A DNA stretch of 64,000 nt from an uncultured Bradyrhizobium sp. Its GTDB lineage: Bacteria > Pseudomonadota > Alphaproteobacteria > Rhizobiales > Xanthobacteraceae. Of this stretch, positions 29,019-38,125 are shown in pieces. The stretch is from contig NZ_CAKZJO010000105.1 in assembly GCF_936943645.1 (NCBI RefSeq), forward strand, positions 1 through 64,000. Reading direction: 5' to 3'. The notes beneath the pieces are model-generated. The model searched no databases. It worked only from the letters and a program-made list of their open reading frames with translations, and was not told the origin of the DNA. Position 1 is the stretch's first letter. The number at the start of each line of letters is the position of its first letter. Made by a program: the position numbers and the translations under genes.

Positions 29019-29930
29019 ATGCGCGGAGTTTTCGTCGACGCCAACGAAGCCCTCGCCGTAATCATGGAGCGGCTGGAAAAGCCCGGTGATCCCAAGGTGC
29101 GGATCCACAGGGATCCTGACATCAAGCCGGAGCAATATCCGGAAGTTCTCGGCGGCGCCGAGATCGCGATCGTCGACCACACCGCGCTGCCGACCGAGGT
29201 CGCGAAGAAGTGCACCGGCCTGAAGCACGTCGTGTTCCTCGGCACCGGCGCGCGCAGCTACATGAACCCGGAGGAGCTCACCGAGCTCGGCATCTCCGTG
29301 CACCTGATCAAGGGCTACGGCGATACGGCCGTGGCGGAATCCGCGATCGCACTGATGTGGGCTTCCGCGCGCGTCATCGCGATGATGGACCGCGAGATGC
29401 GCGCCGGCAGCTGGCTGCGCGAGGACGGCATGCAGCTCACCGGCAAGACGCTCGGCCTGATCGGCTTCGGCGGCATCGCCGCCGAGGTCGCGCGCATTGC
29501 CTCGGGCAGCGGCATGAAGGTGATCGCCTGGAACCGCTCGCCGAAGAGCCATCCGGGCGTCGAGTTCACCGATCTCGACACGGTGCTGGCCAGAAGCGAC
29601 GTCGTGTCGCTGCATCTGCTGCTCAACGACGAGACGCGCGGCATGATCACGCGCGAGAAGATCGCGAAGATGAAGCCAGGCGTCATCTTCGTCAACACCG
29701 CGCGCGCTGCGATCGTCGACGAGCAGGCGATGATCGACGCGCTGAAATCGGGCCATATGCGCCATGCCGGTCTCGATGTCTTCAACACCGAGCCCTTGCC
29801 CGGCGATCATCCGCTGACGAAGATTCCGAACGTGACGCTGTCGGCGCATTCCGCCTTCCGCACGCCGGAAGCCAGCGAAAACCTGATTGAAGCGGCATGG
29901 GTCCACTGCCGCCGGATCGTGAACGGATAA
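29019..29930 (+). CDS. D-isomer-specific 2-hydroxyacid dehydrogenase
   Basis: A 303-residue NAD-dependent dehydrogenase. The Rossmann motif is GLIGFGGIAAEVARIA (about 147-162). The catalytic triad is readable as Arg in NTARAAIVDE, Glu in LDVFNTEPLP and His in SAHSAFRTPEA. It should reduce or oxidise a 2-oxo/2-hydroxy acid; phosphoglycerate, glyoxylate and other substrates occur in the family. It starts 13 bases after the hydrolase gene and is followed by the Ldh2-type dehydrogenase 12 bases later, so the genes form one operon. Confidence 0.88.
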   Translation: MRGVFVDANEALAVIMERLEKPGDPKVRIHRDPDIKPEQYPEVLGGAEIAIVDHTALPTEVAKKCTGLKHVVFLGTGARSYMNPEELTELGISVHLIKGYGDTAVAESAIALMWASARVIAMMDREMRAGSWLREDGMQLTGKTLGLIGFGGIAAEVARIASGSGMKVIAWNRSPKSHPGVEFTDLDTVLARSDVVSLHLLLNDETRGMITREKIAKMKPGVIFVNTARAAIVDEQAMIDALKSGHMRHAGLDVFNTEPLPGDHPLTKIPNVTLSAHSAFRTPEASENLIEAAWVHCRRIVNG

Positions 29931-29941
29931 GAGCAATAAAA

Positions 29942-31015
29942 ATGGCCGACTATCGCACCATCAAGGCAGAGCCACTCACCAACGCCATCCGCGCCATCGT
30001 CAAGGCCGGCGGCTCCTCGGACCGCGAGGCCGAGCTCGTGTCCACCAATCTGGTCGAGGCCAATCTCAAGGGCCATGACTCGCACGGCGTCGGCATGATC
30101 CCACGCTATGTCCAAAGCATCGTGAACGGCGGCCTCGCCGTGAACGCGCATGTCAAGACCGTGCTCGACACCGGCCCGCTCCTCACCCTGGACGGCGTCA
30201 CCGGCTATGGCCAGGTGATCGGCCATGAAGCGATGGAGCTGGCGGCCGAGCGCGCCAAGAAGAATGGCGTGTGCCTCGTCGGCCTCTCCAACTCGCATCA
30301 TATCGGCCGCATCGGCCATTGGGCCGAGCAGTGCATCAACCACGGGTTGGTCTCGATCCACTTCGTCAACGTGATCTCGCGCCCGATCGTGGCGCCCTGG
30401 GGCGGCAGCGATCCGCGCCACGGCACCAACCCGTTCTGCGTCGGCATCCCGCGCAGGGGCAAGGAGCCGATCGTGCTCGACTTCGCCACCAGCCGGATCG
30501 CGCAAGGCAAGACCCGCGTTGCCCACAACAAGGGCGTCGCGCTCGAGCCCGGCACCATCATCGACAACGAGGGCAAGCCCACGGTTGATCCGCGCTACAC
30601 CGTGATCCCGCCGTACGGCGCGATCCTGCCGTTCGGCGAGCACAAGGGATCGGGGCTCGCGCTGGTGTGCGAAATCCTCGGCGGCGCACTTTCCGGCGGG
30701 CAGGTGGTCAAGGGCCCGTCCGACGGCAAATACAACGTTATCAACGGCATGCTCTCGATCGTCATCGATCCGAACAAGCTTGGCACTGGCGAGAACCTGG
30801 CAAGCGAAGTCGAGGGCTTCGTTGCCTGGCACACCGGCTCACCTCCCGGCCCCGGCGTCGACAGGGTGAAGATCGCCGGCGAGCCCGAACGAGAGACCAA
30901 GAAGAAGCGCCTCGCCGAAGGCATTCCGGTCGATCCCACCACCTGGCAGGAGATCATCGAGGCCGGGAAGAAGTTCGGGCTGGATCAGGCGGCGATCGAG
31001 AAGATCGCGGGGTAG
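29942..31015 (+). CDS. malate/L-lactate/ureidoglycolate dehydrogenase family (Ldh2)
   Basis: A 357-residue enzyme of the NAD(P)-dependent Ldh2/MDH fold, distinct from Rossmann dehydrogenases. Marks are GHDSHGVGMIPRYV near residue 45, SNSHHIGRIGHWAE with the catalytic histidine, GTNPFCVGIPR and FGEHKGSGLAL. Known members oxidise L-malate, L-lactate, sulfolactate or ureidoglycolate. The ATG at 29942 was chosen over an in-frame ORF to 29897 because the latter overlaps the preceding gene. It ends the LysR-hydrolase-dehydrogenase operon. Confidence 0.88.
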   Translation: MADYRTIKAEPLTNAIRAIVKAGGSSDREAELVSTNLVEANLKGHDSHGVGMIPRYVQSIVNGGLAVNAHVKTVLDTGPLLTLDGVTGYGQVIGHEAMELAAERAKKNGVCLVGLSNSHHIGRIGHWAEQCINHGLVSIHFVNVISRPIVAPWGGSDPRHGTNPFCVGIPRRGKEPIVLDFATSRIAQGKTRVAHNKGVALEPGTIIDNEGKPTVDPRYTVIPPYGAILPFGEHKGSGLALVCEILGGALSGGQVVKGPSDGKYNVINGMLSIVIDPNKLGTGENLASEVEGFVAWHTGSPPGPGVDRVKIAGEPERETKKKRLAEGIPVDPTTWQEIIEAGKKFGLDQAAIEKIAG

Positions 31016-31040
31016 TCTCGAGACGAGCAATCACAAACGG

Positions 31041-31190
31041 TGTCGTCCCGGACCAGCGCGCCCTTAAGGCGCGCGCAGATCCGGGACCCATAACCACCAC
31101 AGAACGTTGTTTGGCGAAGACTCGGAGTTGCCAGCCTAGCCAAACAACCTCTCCCCGTGGTTATGGGTCCCTGCTTTCGCAGGGACGACA
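31041..31190. repeat. palindromic repeat, family D copy 1
   Basis: TGTCGTCCC at the left end is mirrored by GGGACGACA at the right end, with inner arms CCCATAACCAC and GTGGTTATGGG and a third pair AGAACGTTGTTTGG / CCAAACAACCTCT in part. It fills most of the 222-base gap between two convergent genes and may act as a terminator for both. A related but degenerate element is at 34727-34860. Confidence 0.8.
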
Positions 31191-31237
31191 GGAGAGGTTG
31201 TTGCAACCGCGGAGTTAGCCTTCGCGAAGGCTCCGCC

Positions 31238-32311
31238 TCAATCCACCATATCCGCGACCGCCTTGCCGCACGCCGTGGTGTCGGCATTGCCGCCGAGATC
31301 CTTGGTGCGGAGCGTGCGTTCGGCCAGCGTGCGCTCGATGGCCTCGACGATCGACTTGCCGGCGACCTTCTCGCCGAGATGCTCCAGCATCATCGCGCCC
31401 GACCAGATCGCACCGATCGGGTTGGCGATGCCCTGCCCCGCAATGTCGGGCGCCGAGCCGTGCACCGGCTCGAACACCGAGGGGAAATCACCCTCGGGAT
31501 TGATGTTGCCCGACGGCGCGATGCCGATCGTGCCGGTGCAGGCCGGGCCGAGATCGGAGAGGATGTCACCGAACAGGTTGGAGCCGACCACGACGTCGAA
31601 CCAGTCCGGGTGCAGCACGAAGTTCGCGGTCAGGATGTCGATGTGGTACTTGTCCCACTTCACGCCCGGAAACTTCTTGGCCATCGCCTCCACGCGCTCG
31701 TCCCAATAGGGCATGGTGATGGAGATGCCGTTCGACTTGGTCGCCGAGGTCAGGTGCTTCTTCGGCCGCGACTGCGCGAGCTCGAAGGCGAACTTCAGGA
31801 TGCGGTCGACGCCGGTGCGGGTCATCACCGTCTGCTGCGTCACGAATTCGCGGTCGGTGTCCGGGAACATGCGGCCGCCGACGGAGGAGTACTCGCCTTC
31901 GGTATTCTCGCGCACCACCCAGAAATCGATGTCGCCGGGCTTGCGGCCCGCCAGCGGCGACGGCACGCCAGGCATCAACCGCACCGGGCGCAGATTGACG
32001 TACTGGTCGAACTCGCGGCGAAACTTGATCAGCGAGCCCCACAGTGAGACGTGGTCCGGAATCTTCGCCGGCCAACCGACCGCGCCGAAATAGATCGCAT
32101 CGTGCTTGCCGATCTTCTCCTTCCAGTCGTCGGGCATCATCTGGCCGTGCTTCTCGTAATAGTCCCAGGACGAGAAGTCGAAATGGTCGAAATGAAGGGA
32201 GACCCCGTGCTTCTTCGCCGCAGCCTCCAGGACGCGCAGGCCCTCGGGCATCACTTCCTTGCCGATGCCATCGCCGGGAATAACCGCAATCCGGTATTGT
32301 TTCTTGCTCAT
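31238..32311 (-). CDS. tartrate dehydrogenase / D-malate dehydrogenase (beta-decarboxylating)
   Basis: A 357-residue member of the isocitrate/isopropylmalate dehydrogenase family. It opens IAVIPGDGIGKEV and carries VVRENTEGEYSSVGG and GSNLFGDILSDLG, the metal- and NAD-site motifs, plus EPVHGSAPDIAGQGIANP. The VGWPAKIPDHVSLWG segment is characteristic of the tartrate/D-malate branch. It oxidises tartrate or D-malate using NAD and Mn. AAGGA precedes the ATG at 32311. The gene is convergent with the Ldh2 gene and divergent from the short-chain dehydrogenase. Confidence 0.88.
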   Translation of the reverse strand: MSKKQYRIAVIPGDGIGKEVMPEGLRVLEAAAKKHGVSLHFDHFDFSSWDYYEKHGQMMPDDWKEKIGKHDAIYFGAVGWPAKIPDHVSLWGSLIKFRREFDQYVNLRPVRLMPGVPSPLAGRKPGDIDFWVVRENTEGEYSSVGGRMFPDTDREFVTQQTVMTRTGVDRILKFAFELAQSRPKKHLTSATKSNGISITMPYWDERVEAMAKKFPGVKWDKYHIDILTANFVLHPDWFDVVVGSNLFGDILSDLGPACTGTIGIAPSGNINPEGDFPSVFEPVHGSAPDIAGQGIANPIGAIWSGAMMLEHLGEKVAGKSIVEAIERTLAERTLRTKDLGGNADTTACGKAVADMVD

Positions 32312-32467
32312 CGAGAACGTCCTTGATTGGTCCGGCAGCCGCCGCCTTTTTGACCGCACCGCAATGGACCAAACGCGGCGGCAGTGCAACGCTGCACTGC
32401 AATGTTGACCGTGGCGCGGCCGAGCGCCTACTGATTTGATCCTGCTCCCATCCCGCGAGTAACCCTC

Positions 32468-33244
32468 ATGGATCTGCATCTGCGTGGCAAGCGCGTCCTG
32501 ATCACAGGCGCGTCCAAGGGCATTGGCGCCGCCGCGGCCGAAGCGTTTGCCGAGGAAGGCGCAAACCTCCTGCTCGCCGCCCGCAGCGGCGACCAGCTCA
32601 AGGCGTTGGCGGACCGCCTGCGCTCCGCGCATCAGATCGATGCGGCAACCAGCGTCGTCGACTTGCGCAAGCCCGAGGATCTGGCGCGGCTCGCCCGGGA
32701 AGCCGCCGACATCGACGTGCTCGTCAACAATGCCGGGGACATTCCGGGCGGCTCGATCGACAAGATCGACGAAGCGACCTGGCGTCACGCCTGGGAATTG
32801 AAAGTTTTCGGTTACATCAACCTCACGCGGCAGATCTACGCGCAGATGAAGGCCAAGGGCGGCGGCGTGATCGTCAACGACATTGGCGCGGCCGGCGAAA
32901 AGTTCGACGCCAACTATGTCTGCGGCAGCGCCGGCAATGCCGCTCTGATGGCCTTCACCCGCGCGCTCGGCGGCAAGAGCCTTGCCGACAACATCCGCGT
33001 GGTCGGCATTAATCCCGGCCCTGTCGGCACCGATCGCCACGTCACGCTGCTGAAGACGCGGGCCAAGCACCAGTTCGGTGACGAAAGCCGCTACAAGGAA
33101 TTCCAGAAGAGCCTGCCGCTCGGGCGGCCTGCGCATGCGCGCGAGATCGGCGACCTCATGGCGTTCCTGGCGTCGGATCGTGCCGGGTATACGTCGGGCG
33201 TGATCTACACGGTGGACGGCGGCATCAGCGCCGGATGGGGTTAA
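32468..33244 (+). CDS. short-chain dehydrogenase family protein lacking the catalytic Lys
   Basis: A 258-residue SDR-fold protein. The cofactor motif TGASKGIG is at 13-20 and NNAG at 87-90. Tyr150 is present, but the lysine four residues later is Ser154, and the usual catalytic Ser region reads NDIG. The rest of the fold, including PGPVGTDR and the C-terminal YTSGVIYTVDGG, is intact, so this is a divergent active site and not a broken gene. I recall a family of SDRs with an IGAAGE...CGSAGNAA motif, which this fits. Reaction unknown. The amidase follows 54 bases downstream. Confidence 0.82.
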   Translation: MDLHLRGKRVLITGASKGIGAAAAEAFAEEGANLLLAARSGDQLKALADRLRSAHQIDAATSVVDLRKPEDLARLAREAADIDVLVNNAGDIPGGSIDKIDEATWRHAWELKVFGYINLTRQIYAQMKAKGGGVIVNDIGAAGEKFDANYVCGSAGNAALMAFTRALGGKSLADNIRVVGINPGPVGTDRHVTLLKTRAKHQFGDESRYKEFQKSLPLGRPAHAREIGDLMAFLASDRAGYTSGVIYTVDGGISAGWG

Positions 33245-33297
33245 GTATTGCCGTCATTGCGAGCAATCGCGGCATGATAAGCACAGGAGTAGAATAG

Positions 33298-34716
33298 TTG
33301 TCTCAAGACCTGATCCGCCAAACCGCTTGCGCCGTCGTCGACAAGCTGCGCTCCGGCGACGTCTCGCCGCTCGAACTGCTTGATGTCGTGGAAAAGCGCA
33401 TCGGCGAGGTCGACGGCAAGGTCAATGCGCTGCCGATCCTCTGCTTCGATCGCGCGCGGGACAGCGCCAAGGCCTTGATGCGAAAACCTGCCGGCGCGCG
33501 CGGGCTGCTGGCGGGGCTGCCGCTGCCGATCAAGGACTTGACCGACGTTGCGGGCGTGCTGAGCACGCAGGGCTCGCCGATCTTCAAGGACAACGTTCCC
33601 GCAAAGTCCGACCTCATGGTCGAGAACCTCGAGGCCAACGGCGCGGTCATCTATGCCAAATCCAATACGCCGGAGTTCGGCGCCGGCGCCAACACCTTCA
33701 ACGAGGTGTTCGGCGCGACGCTCAATCCCTGGGATACGACGAAATCCGCGGCCGGCTCCTCCGGCGGCGCGGCAGTAGCGCTGGCGACCGGCATGGCCTG
33801 GCTCGCCCAGGGCTCGGACATGGGCGGCAGCTTGCGCAGCCCGGCGGCCTTCTGCGGTATCGTGGGCATGCGCCCCAGCATTGGCCGCGTCGCCCATACT
33901 CCCAAATCCGGTATCGACCGCAATCTCGGCGTGGTCGGCCCGATGGCACGCAACGTCGAGGATCTTGCGCTGCTGCTGGATGCCATGAGCGGCGACTATG
34001 CGGACGATCCTCTGTCGTTGCCCGCCCCCGCAGCCTCGTTCCTGTCCGCGGCACAGTCGGGCAGGAAGCCGAAGCGCATCGCTTACTCGCCCGATCTCGG
34101 CATCACGCCTGTTGATCCCGAGGTCAAGGCGATCACGCGCAAGGCAGCCGAACGTTTCGCGGAAGCTGGCGCCATCGTCGAGGAGGCGCATCCCGACTGG
34201 CGCGAGGCGCATGAGTGCTTCCACGTGCTGCGCGCGTTCGATTTCGCGATGACCAAGGCCAATCTGCTGCGCACCAAGCGCGATCTGCTCAAGCCCGAGG
34301 TGATCTGGAACATCGAGGAAGGCCTCAAGCTCACCGTCGAGCAGATCGCGCGCGCCGAAGCGCAGCGCGTCGGCATGACCGCGCGCGCGGTCGAGTTCTT
34401 CAAGACCTACGACCTGCTGCTGACGCCGACCACGATCGTACCGCCCTTCCCGATCGAGCACCGCTATGTCGCCGAATGCGCCGGCAAGAGGTTCGACAAT
34501 TACGTCGAGTGGCTCGGCATCGTCTACGCCATCACGCTCGCCTGCTGCCCCTCGCTGTCGCTGCCGTGCGGCTTCACGGCGTCCGGCCTGCCGGTCGGCG
34601 TGCAGGTCGTCGGCGCGCCAAGGGGCGATGCAGACGTGCTCGCTGGCGCGAAGGTGCTGGAGGACATTCTGGGCCTGCGCGGACAGACGCCGATCGATCC
34701 CAGGGTGAAGAAGTAG
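33298..34716 (+). CDS. amidase (amidase signature family)
   Basis: A 472-residue amidase. The Ser-cisSer-Lys triad is complete: Lys79 (PLPIKDL), Ser154 (AAGSSGGAA) and the nucleophile Ser178 (GSDMGGSLR), with the usual 24-residue spacing between serines. It hydrolyses amides to acids plus ammonia in the cytoplasm; the natural substrate is not predictable and GatA is unlikely without gatB/C. It starts with TTG, supported by AGGAGT seven bases upstream. It may be co-transcribed with the SDR gene. Confidence 0.88.
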   Translation: MSQDLIRQTACAVVDKLRSGDVSPLELLDVVEKRIGEVDGKVNALPILCFDRARDSAKALMRKPAGARGLLAGLPLPIKDLTDVAGVLSTQGSPIFKDNVPAKSDLMVENLEANGAVIYAKSNTPEFGAGANTFNEVFGATLNPWDTTKSAAGSSGGAAVALATGMAWLAQGSDMGGSLRSPAAFCGIVGMRPSIGRVAHTPKSGIDRNLGVVGPMARNVEDLALLLDAMSGDYADDPLSLPAPAASFLSAAQSGRKPKRIAYSPDLGITPVDPEVKAITRKAAERFAEAGAIVEEAHPDWREAHECFHVLRAFDFAMTKANLLRTKRDLLKPEVIWNIEEGLKLTVEQIARAEAQRVGMTARAVEFFKTYDLLLTPTTIVPPFPIEHRYVAECAGKRFDNYVEWLGIVYAITLACCPSLSLPCGFTASGLPVGVQVVGAPRGDADVLAGAKVLEDILGLRGQTPIDPRVKK

Positions 34717-34726
34717 GGTATTCCGC

Positions 34727-34860
34727 GCCCCGGACGCGGCGCAACGCCTCTTCGGCGGCGCGCTGCAGAGCCGGAGCCCATCTCGCCGAGACTTCCCGTA
34801 CAACCCTGGGTCCCGGCTCTGCGGCGCAGCGCCAATGCGCTGCACCTTGTCCGGGACACG
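34727..34860. repeat. palindromic repeat, family D copy 2 (degenerate)
   Basis: Contains CAGAGCCGGAGCCCA mirrored by TGGGTCCCGGCTCTG, flanked by GGCGCAACGCCTCTTCGGCGGCG and the ending GTCCGGGACACGAG, recalling 31041-31190. It occupies the gap between the convergent amidase and aapM genes. Confidence 0.6.
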
Positions 34861-34866
34861 AGGCTC

Positions 34867-35973
34867 TCACCTCGCGCTGGTGGCTTCCAGGCTGCGGCTA
34901 TAGCGCGACATTGCGAAGCAGAACACGAAGTAGATCGCCGCGACGAAGATGTAGACCTCGACCGAAAATTGCTGCCAGGCCGGATCGATGATCGCGGTCT
35001 TCGCCGTCGTCAGCAGGTCGAAGATACCGATGATGAGGACGAGGCTGGTGTCCTTGAAGAAGGCGATGAAGGTGTTGACCAGCGGCGGGATCACGTGGCG
35101 GATCGCCTGCGGCAGGACGATCAGACGGTGCTTGCGCCAGTAGGACAGCCCGAGCGCGTCAGCGGCTTCATACTGCCCGCGCGGCACGGCCTGAAGGCCG
35201 CCGCGGATGACCTCGGCGAGATAGGCGCCCGCGAACAGGATGATCGCGATCTGCGCGCGCAGCAGCTTGTCGATGTTGAATCCGCTCGGCATGAACAGCG
35301 GGAACATCACGCTCGCCATGAACAGCAGGCTCACCAGCGGCACACCGCGGATCAGCTCGACATAGAGTACGCTCAGCGAGCGGATCGCCGGCAGCTTCGA
35401 GCGCCGGCCGAGTGCGACGAGGATGCCGAGCGGAAAGCCGAATGCGAGCCCGAACGTGGCCAGGATCAGCGTCACCGGCAAGCCGCCCCAGCGATCCTGC
35501 GACACGAAGGAGAGCCCAAACACCCCGCCCCACATCAGCACGCTGATCAGCGCGAGCGCGCCGATCCAGAGGAAGACGAGCTCGCGCCGCCACAAGGCGC
35601 GGCGGGTCGACAGATAGAACAGCGCGATGAACAGCAGCACCGAAAGCGCCGGCCGCCACTGCTCGTCGAACGGGTAGGTGCCGAACAGGATGAAGCGGTA
35701 CTTTTCCGGAATGATGGCCCAGCAGGCGCCGACACCGCGGACCGCGCGGCAGGCACTGGAGTCGTTTGCCGGGGTCAGCCAGACGGCGTTGGCGATGCCC
35801 CACTGGACAAAGCTGAAGAGGCCCTTGGCGAGCAGCGCCAGCAGCACGACCGTGACGATGCCGTTCGGGATCGACGAGAACAAATTGCTGCGCAGCCACC
35901 GCGACACCGGATTGCCCATTTGCGGGCGGCGAGCGGCGCGGGGCGCATCGGGGATGTCGGTAATTGCGGTCAT
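34867..35973 (-). CDS. aapM: general L-amino acid ABC transporter permease AapM
   Basis: A 368-residue polar-amino-acid permease. After an N-terminal TM (about 36-58) comes a periplasmic stretch and then TM segments. The EAA coupling motif is present as EAADALGLSYWRKHRLIVLPQAIRHVIPP, and FKDTSLVLIIGIFDLL is typical of AapM/BztC. It transports a broad range of L-amino acids with AapQ, AapJ and an ATPase AapP. The start at 35973 lies two bases after the aapQ stop. A longer in-frame ORF to 36606 is a shadow of aapQ. Confidence 0.9.
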   Translation of the reverse strand: MTAITDIPDAPRAARRPQMGNPVSRWLRSNLFSSIPNGIVTVVLLALLAKGLFSFVQWGIANAVWLTPANDSSACRAVRGVGACWAIIPEKYRFILFGTYPFDEQWRPALSVLLFIALFYLSTRRALWRRELVFLWIGALALISVLMWGGVFGLSFVSQDRWGGLPVTLILATFGLAFGFPLGILVALGRRSKLPAIRSLSVLYVELIRGVPLVSLLFMASVMFPLFMPSGFNIDKLLRAQIAIILFAGAYLAEVIRGGLQAVPRGQYEAADALGLSYWRKHRLIVLPQAIRHVIPPLVNTFIAFFKDTSLVLIIGIFDLLTTAKTAIIDPAWQQFSVEVYIFVAAIYFVFCFAMSRYSRSLEATSAR

Positions 35974-35975
35974 GC

Positions 35976-37160
35976 TCAGCGCTCCGCCAGCGCGATGCGC
36001 GCATTGTACCAGTTCATGAAGAAGCTGATGGACAGGCTGATGGTCAGGAACACCGCCATGATCAGCGCAATCGCCTCGATCGCCTGCCCGGTCTGGTTCA
36101 ACGTGGTGTTGGCGATCGAGACCACATCCTGGTAGCCGATCGCGACCGCGAGCGAGGAGTTCTTGGTCAGGTTGAGATACTGGCTCGTCATCGGCGGCAC
36201 GATCACGCGCAGCGCCTGAGGCAGGATGATCTGCCGCAGCATGAAGCTGCGGCGGAGACCGAGCGCGTTGGCGGCGTCCCATTGGCCGCGCGGCACCGAC
36301 TGGATGCCGCTCCGCACGATCTCGGCAATGAACGCCGAGGTGTAGGTGACGAGCGCGATCAGCAGCGCGAAGTATTCCGGGGCGAGCGTCAGCCCGCCGA
36401 CGAAATTGAAGCCGCGCAACTCCGGCCATTCGATCGTCCAGGGCACACGGAGCACCAATGAAAGGGCCGCCGGCAGCACGACGATGAGCCCGAGCGCAAA
36501 CGGCCACGCCGGCCGCGGCTTGCCGTCGCGCATCTGCTGCACCACGAGCCCTCGCCTGACGAGATAGAACAGGGCGCATCCGAGCACGGCGGTACCGAGC
36601 ACCCAAAGCTGCAACGGGCCGATCGGAATGGCCGGCAGGATCAGGCCGCGATTGGACAGGAACACGCCCTCAACCGGCCGCCACGCCGCGCGCGCGGCCG
36701 GCAACGCCTGCATCAGCACGTACCAGAACAGGAGTTGAAGCAGCAGCGGGATGTCGCGGAGCGTCTCGACATAGACCGCGGCGAGGCGCGACAGCAGCCA
36801 GTTAGCGGACAGGCGCGAGATGCCGATCAGCGTGCCCAGGATGGTCGCGAGCACGATCCCGATCACGGCGACGCGCAAGGTGTTGGCGACGCCGACGACG
36901 AAAGCCCAGAGGTAGCTGTCTCTCGGGTTATAGGCGAGCAGGCTGTCGGCGATCGGCATGCCGGCCTCGCGGCCGAGAAAGGCAAAGCCGGTCGTGATGC
37001 GGCGGGCCGAGAGGTTGGTGACGGTGTTGGACCAGAGGAAGCCGACGACCGCGAGCGCGATCCCGACCACCAGCACCTGCCAGAACAGGCCTTGCAGTTC
37101 GCGGCGCCCCCATGTGCCGAACATGCGGCGCGGCGGCGGTCTCCGAGCGTCCGTGGTCAC
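35976..37160 (-). CDS. aapQ: general L-amino acid ABC transporter permease AapQ
   Basis: A 394-residue permease. It has an N-terminal TM, the long periplasmic segment (GFAFLGREAGMPIADSLLAY) typical of AapQ/BztB, and the EAA loop WDAANALGLRRSFMLRQIILPQALRVIVPP. The GTG at 37160 was chosen because AAGGA lies ten bases upstream; an ATG at 37235 has no ribosome site and runs into the promoter region of the divergent regulator gene. It is first in the aapQ-aapM pair. Confidence 0.88.
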   Translation of the reverse strand: MTTDARRPPPRRMFGTWGRRELQGLFWQVLVVGIALAVVGFLWSNTVTNLSARRITTGFAFLGREAGMPIADSLLAYNPRDSYLWAFVVGVANTLRVAVIGIVLATILGTLIGISRLSANWLLSRLAAVYVETLRDIPLLLQLLFWYVLMQALPAARAAWRPVEGVFLSNRGLILPAIPIGPLQLWVLGTAVLGCALFYLVRRGLVVQQMRDGKPRPAWPFALGLIVVLPAALSLVLRVPWTIEWPELRGFNFVGGLTLAPEYFALLIALVTYTSAFIAEIVRSGIQSVPRGQWDAANALGLRRSFMLRQIILPQALRVIVPPMTSQYLNLTKNSSLAVAIGYQDVVSIANTTLNQTGQAIEAIALIMAVFLTISLSISFFMNWYNARIALAER

Positions 37161-37249
37161 AGCGCAAGAATCCTTCTCAAGGGAGCGACGACTTCCGGCA
37201 GCGCACGTCAACTGTTGCACCGATCTAAAATTCATGCAACAAATGTTTC

Positions 37250-38122
37250 ATGGTCGAGCCCGCGAAATCCTCGCCGCTGAGCGAACTGCGCATTGCATTG
37301 CCATCGCTCCCGATGCGGCTGCAGGAAGTCGGCCGCTTCGTCGCCGCCAACGACTACGACGCCACCACCCGTTCGATGCGCGACCTCGCCGCCGAAGCCG
37401 GCGCCGATCCCGCCGCCTTCACCCGCCTCGCCAAGGCGATCGGCTATTCGGGCTGGGACGAATTGCGCGCGGCGCTGACCGAAGCGCGGCGGCCGTCGCA
37501 GACCTCGCCCTTCTCCGGCCGCGCCAGAGGCCGTCGGCCCGGTCCGAATTCCGATGTCGCGCTCGTCACCGACAAGCTGGAGGCCGAGGCCGCCGGCCTT
37601 CCGCGAATCCCGGCCCAGCCGATCGCGGAGGCGGCCCGTGCGCTGCATCAGGCCAAGCGGATCTGGATCGCGGGCTATCGCAGCTGCCGCAGCGTTGCGG
37701 AGCTCTTGAACTACGAGCTGCGGCTGTTCCGTCCCGAACAGGTGCAGCTTGTCGGAACGTCAGGCCCCGACGATCTCGACCTCGGCGCTATCAGGCCCGG
37801 CGAGGCCGTCATCGTCATCGGCTTCCTGCCCTACACCCATGCGAGCGTCCGCGTCGCACAGGCCGCTCACCGCAGCGGCGCGACGCTGATCGCGATCGCG
37901 GACAGCCTCTCGGCACCTATGGCCGAGGGCGCCGACCACGTGCTGCTGTTCGAGGCGGCGTCGTCTCCTGGATTCTTCCCGAGCCTCACCGGCGCGGTCG
38001 CAATTGCGCAGTCGCTGGCGGCCGTGACGTTCTCGCTCGGCGGCGCCGCTGCGAAGAAGCGCCTGGAAAATACCGAGGCGCGGCTCATCGCTGCCTCCAT
38101 CTACGTCCCAGAGAAAGGTTGA
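37250..38122 (+). CDS. RpiR-family transcriptional regulator (HTH + SIS)
   Basis: A 290-residue regulator: an N-terminal HTH_6 domain (about 15-90, with TRSMRDLAAEAGADPAAFTRLAKAIGY) and a C-terminal SIS domain (about 125-270, with IWIAGYRSCRSVAELLNYEL). It is divergent from aapQ with about 90 bases between the starts and is followed after three bases by the aminotransferase gene. This position suggests that it controls amino-acid or amine uptake and breakdown; the effector would bind the SIS domain. Confidence 0.9.
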   Translation: MVEPAKSSPLSELRIALPSLPMRLQEVGRFVAANDYDATTRSMRDLAAEAGADPAAFTRLAKAIGYSGWDELRAALTEARRPSQTSPFSGRARGRRPGPNSDVALVTDKLEAEAAGLPRIPAQPIAEAARALHQAKRIWIAGYRSCRSVAELLNYELRLFRPEQVQLVGTSGPDDLDLGAIRPGEAVIVIGFLPYTHASVRVAQAAHRSGATLIAIADSLSAPMAEGADHVLLFEAASSPGFFPSLTGAVAIAQSLAAVTFSLGGAAAKKRLENTEARLIAASIYVPEKG

Positions 38123-38125
38123 CCC

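Noticed and set aside
26781..29936. A 1051-codon open frame on the minus strand.
   Set aside because: It runs antisense through the LysR, M20 hydrolase and dehydrogenase genes, all of which have strong motifs.
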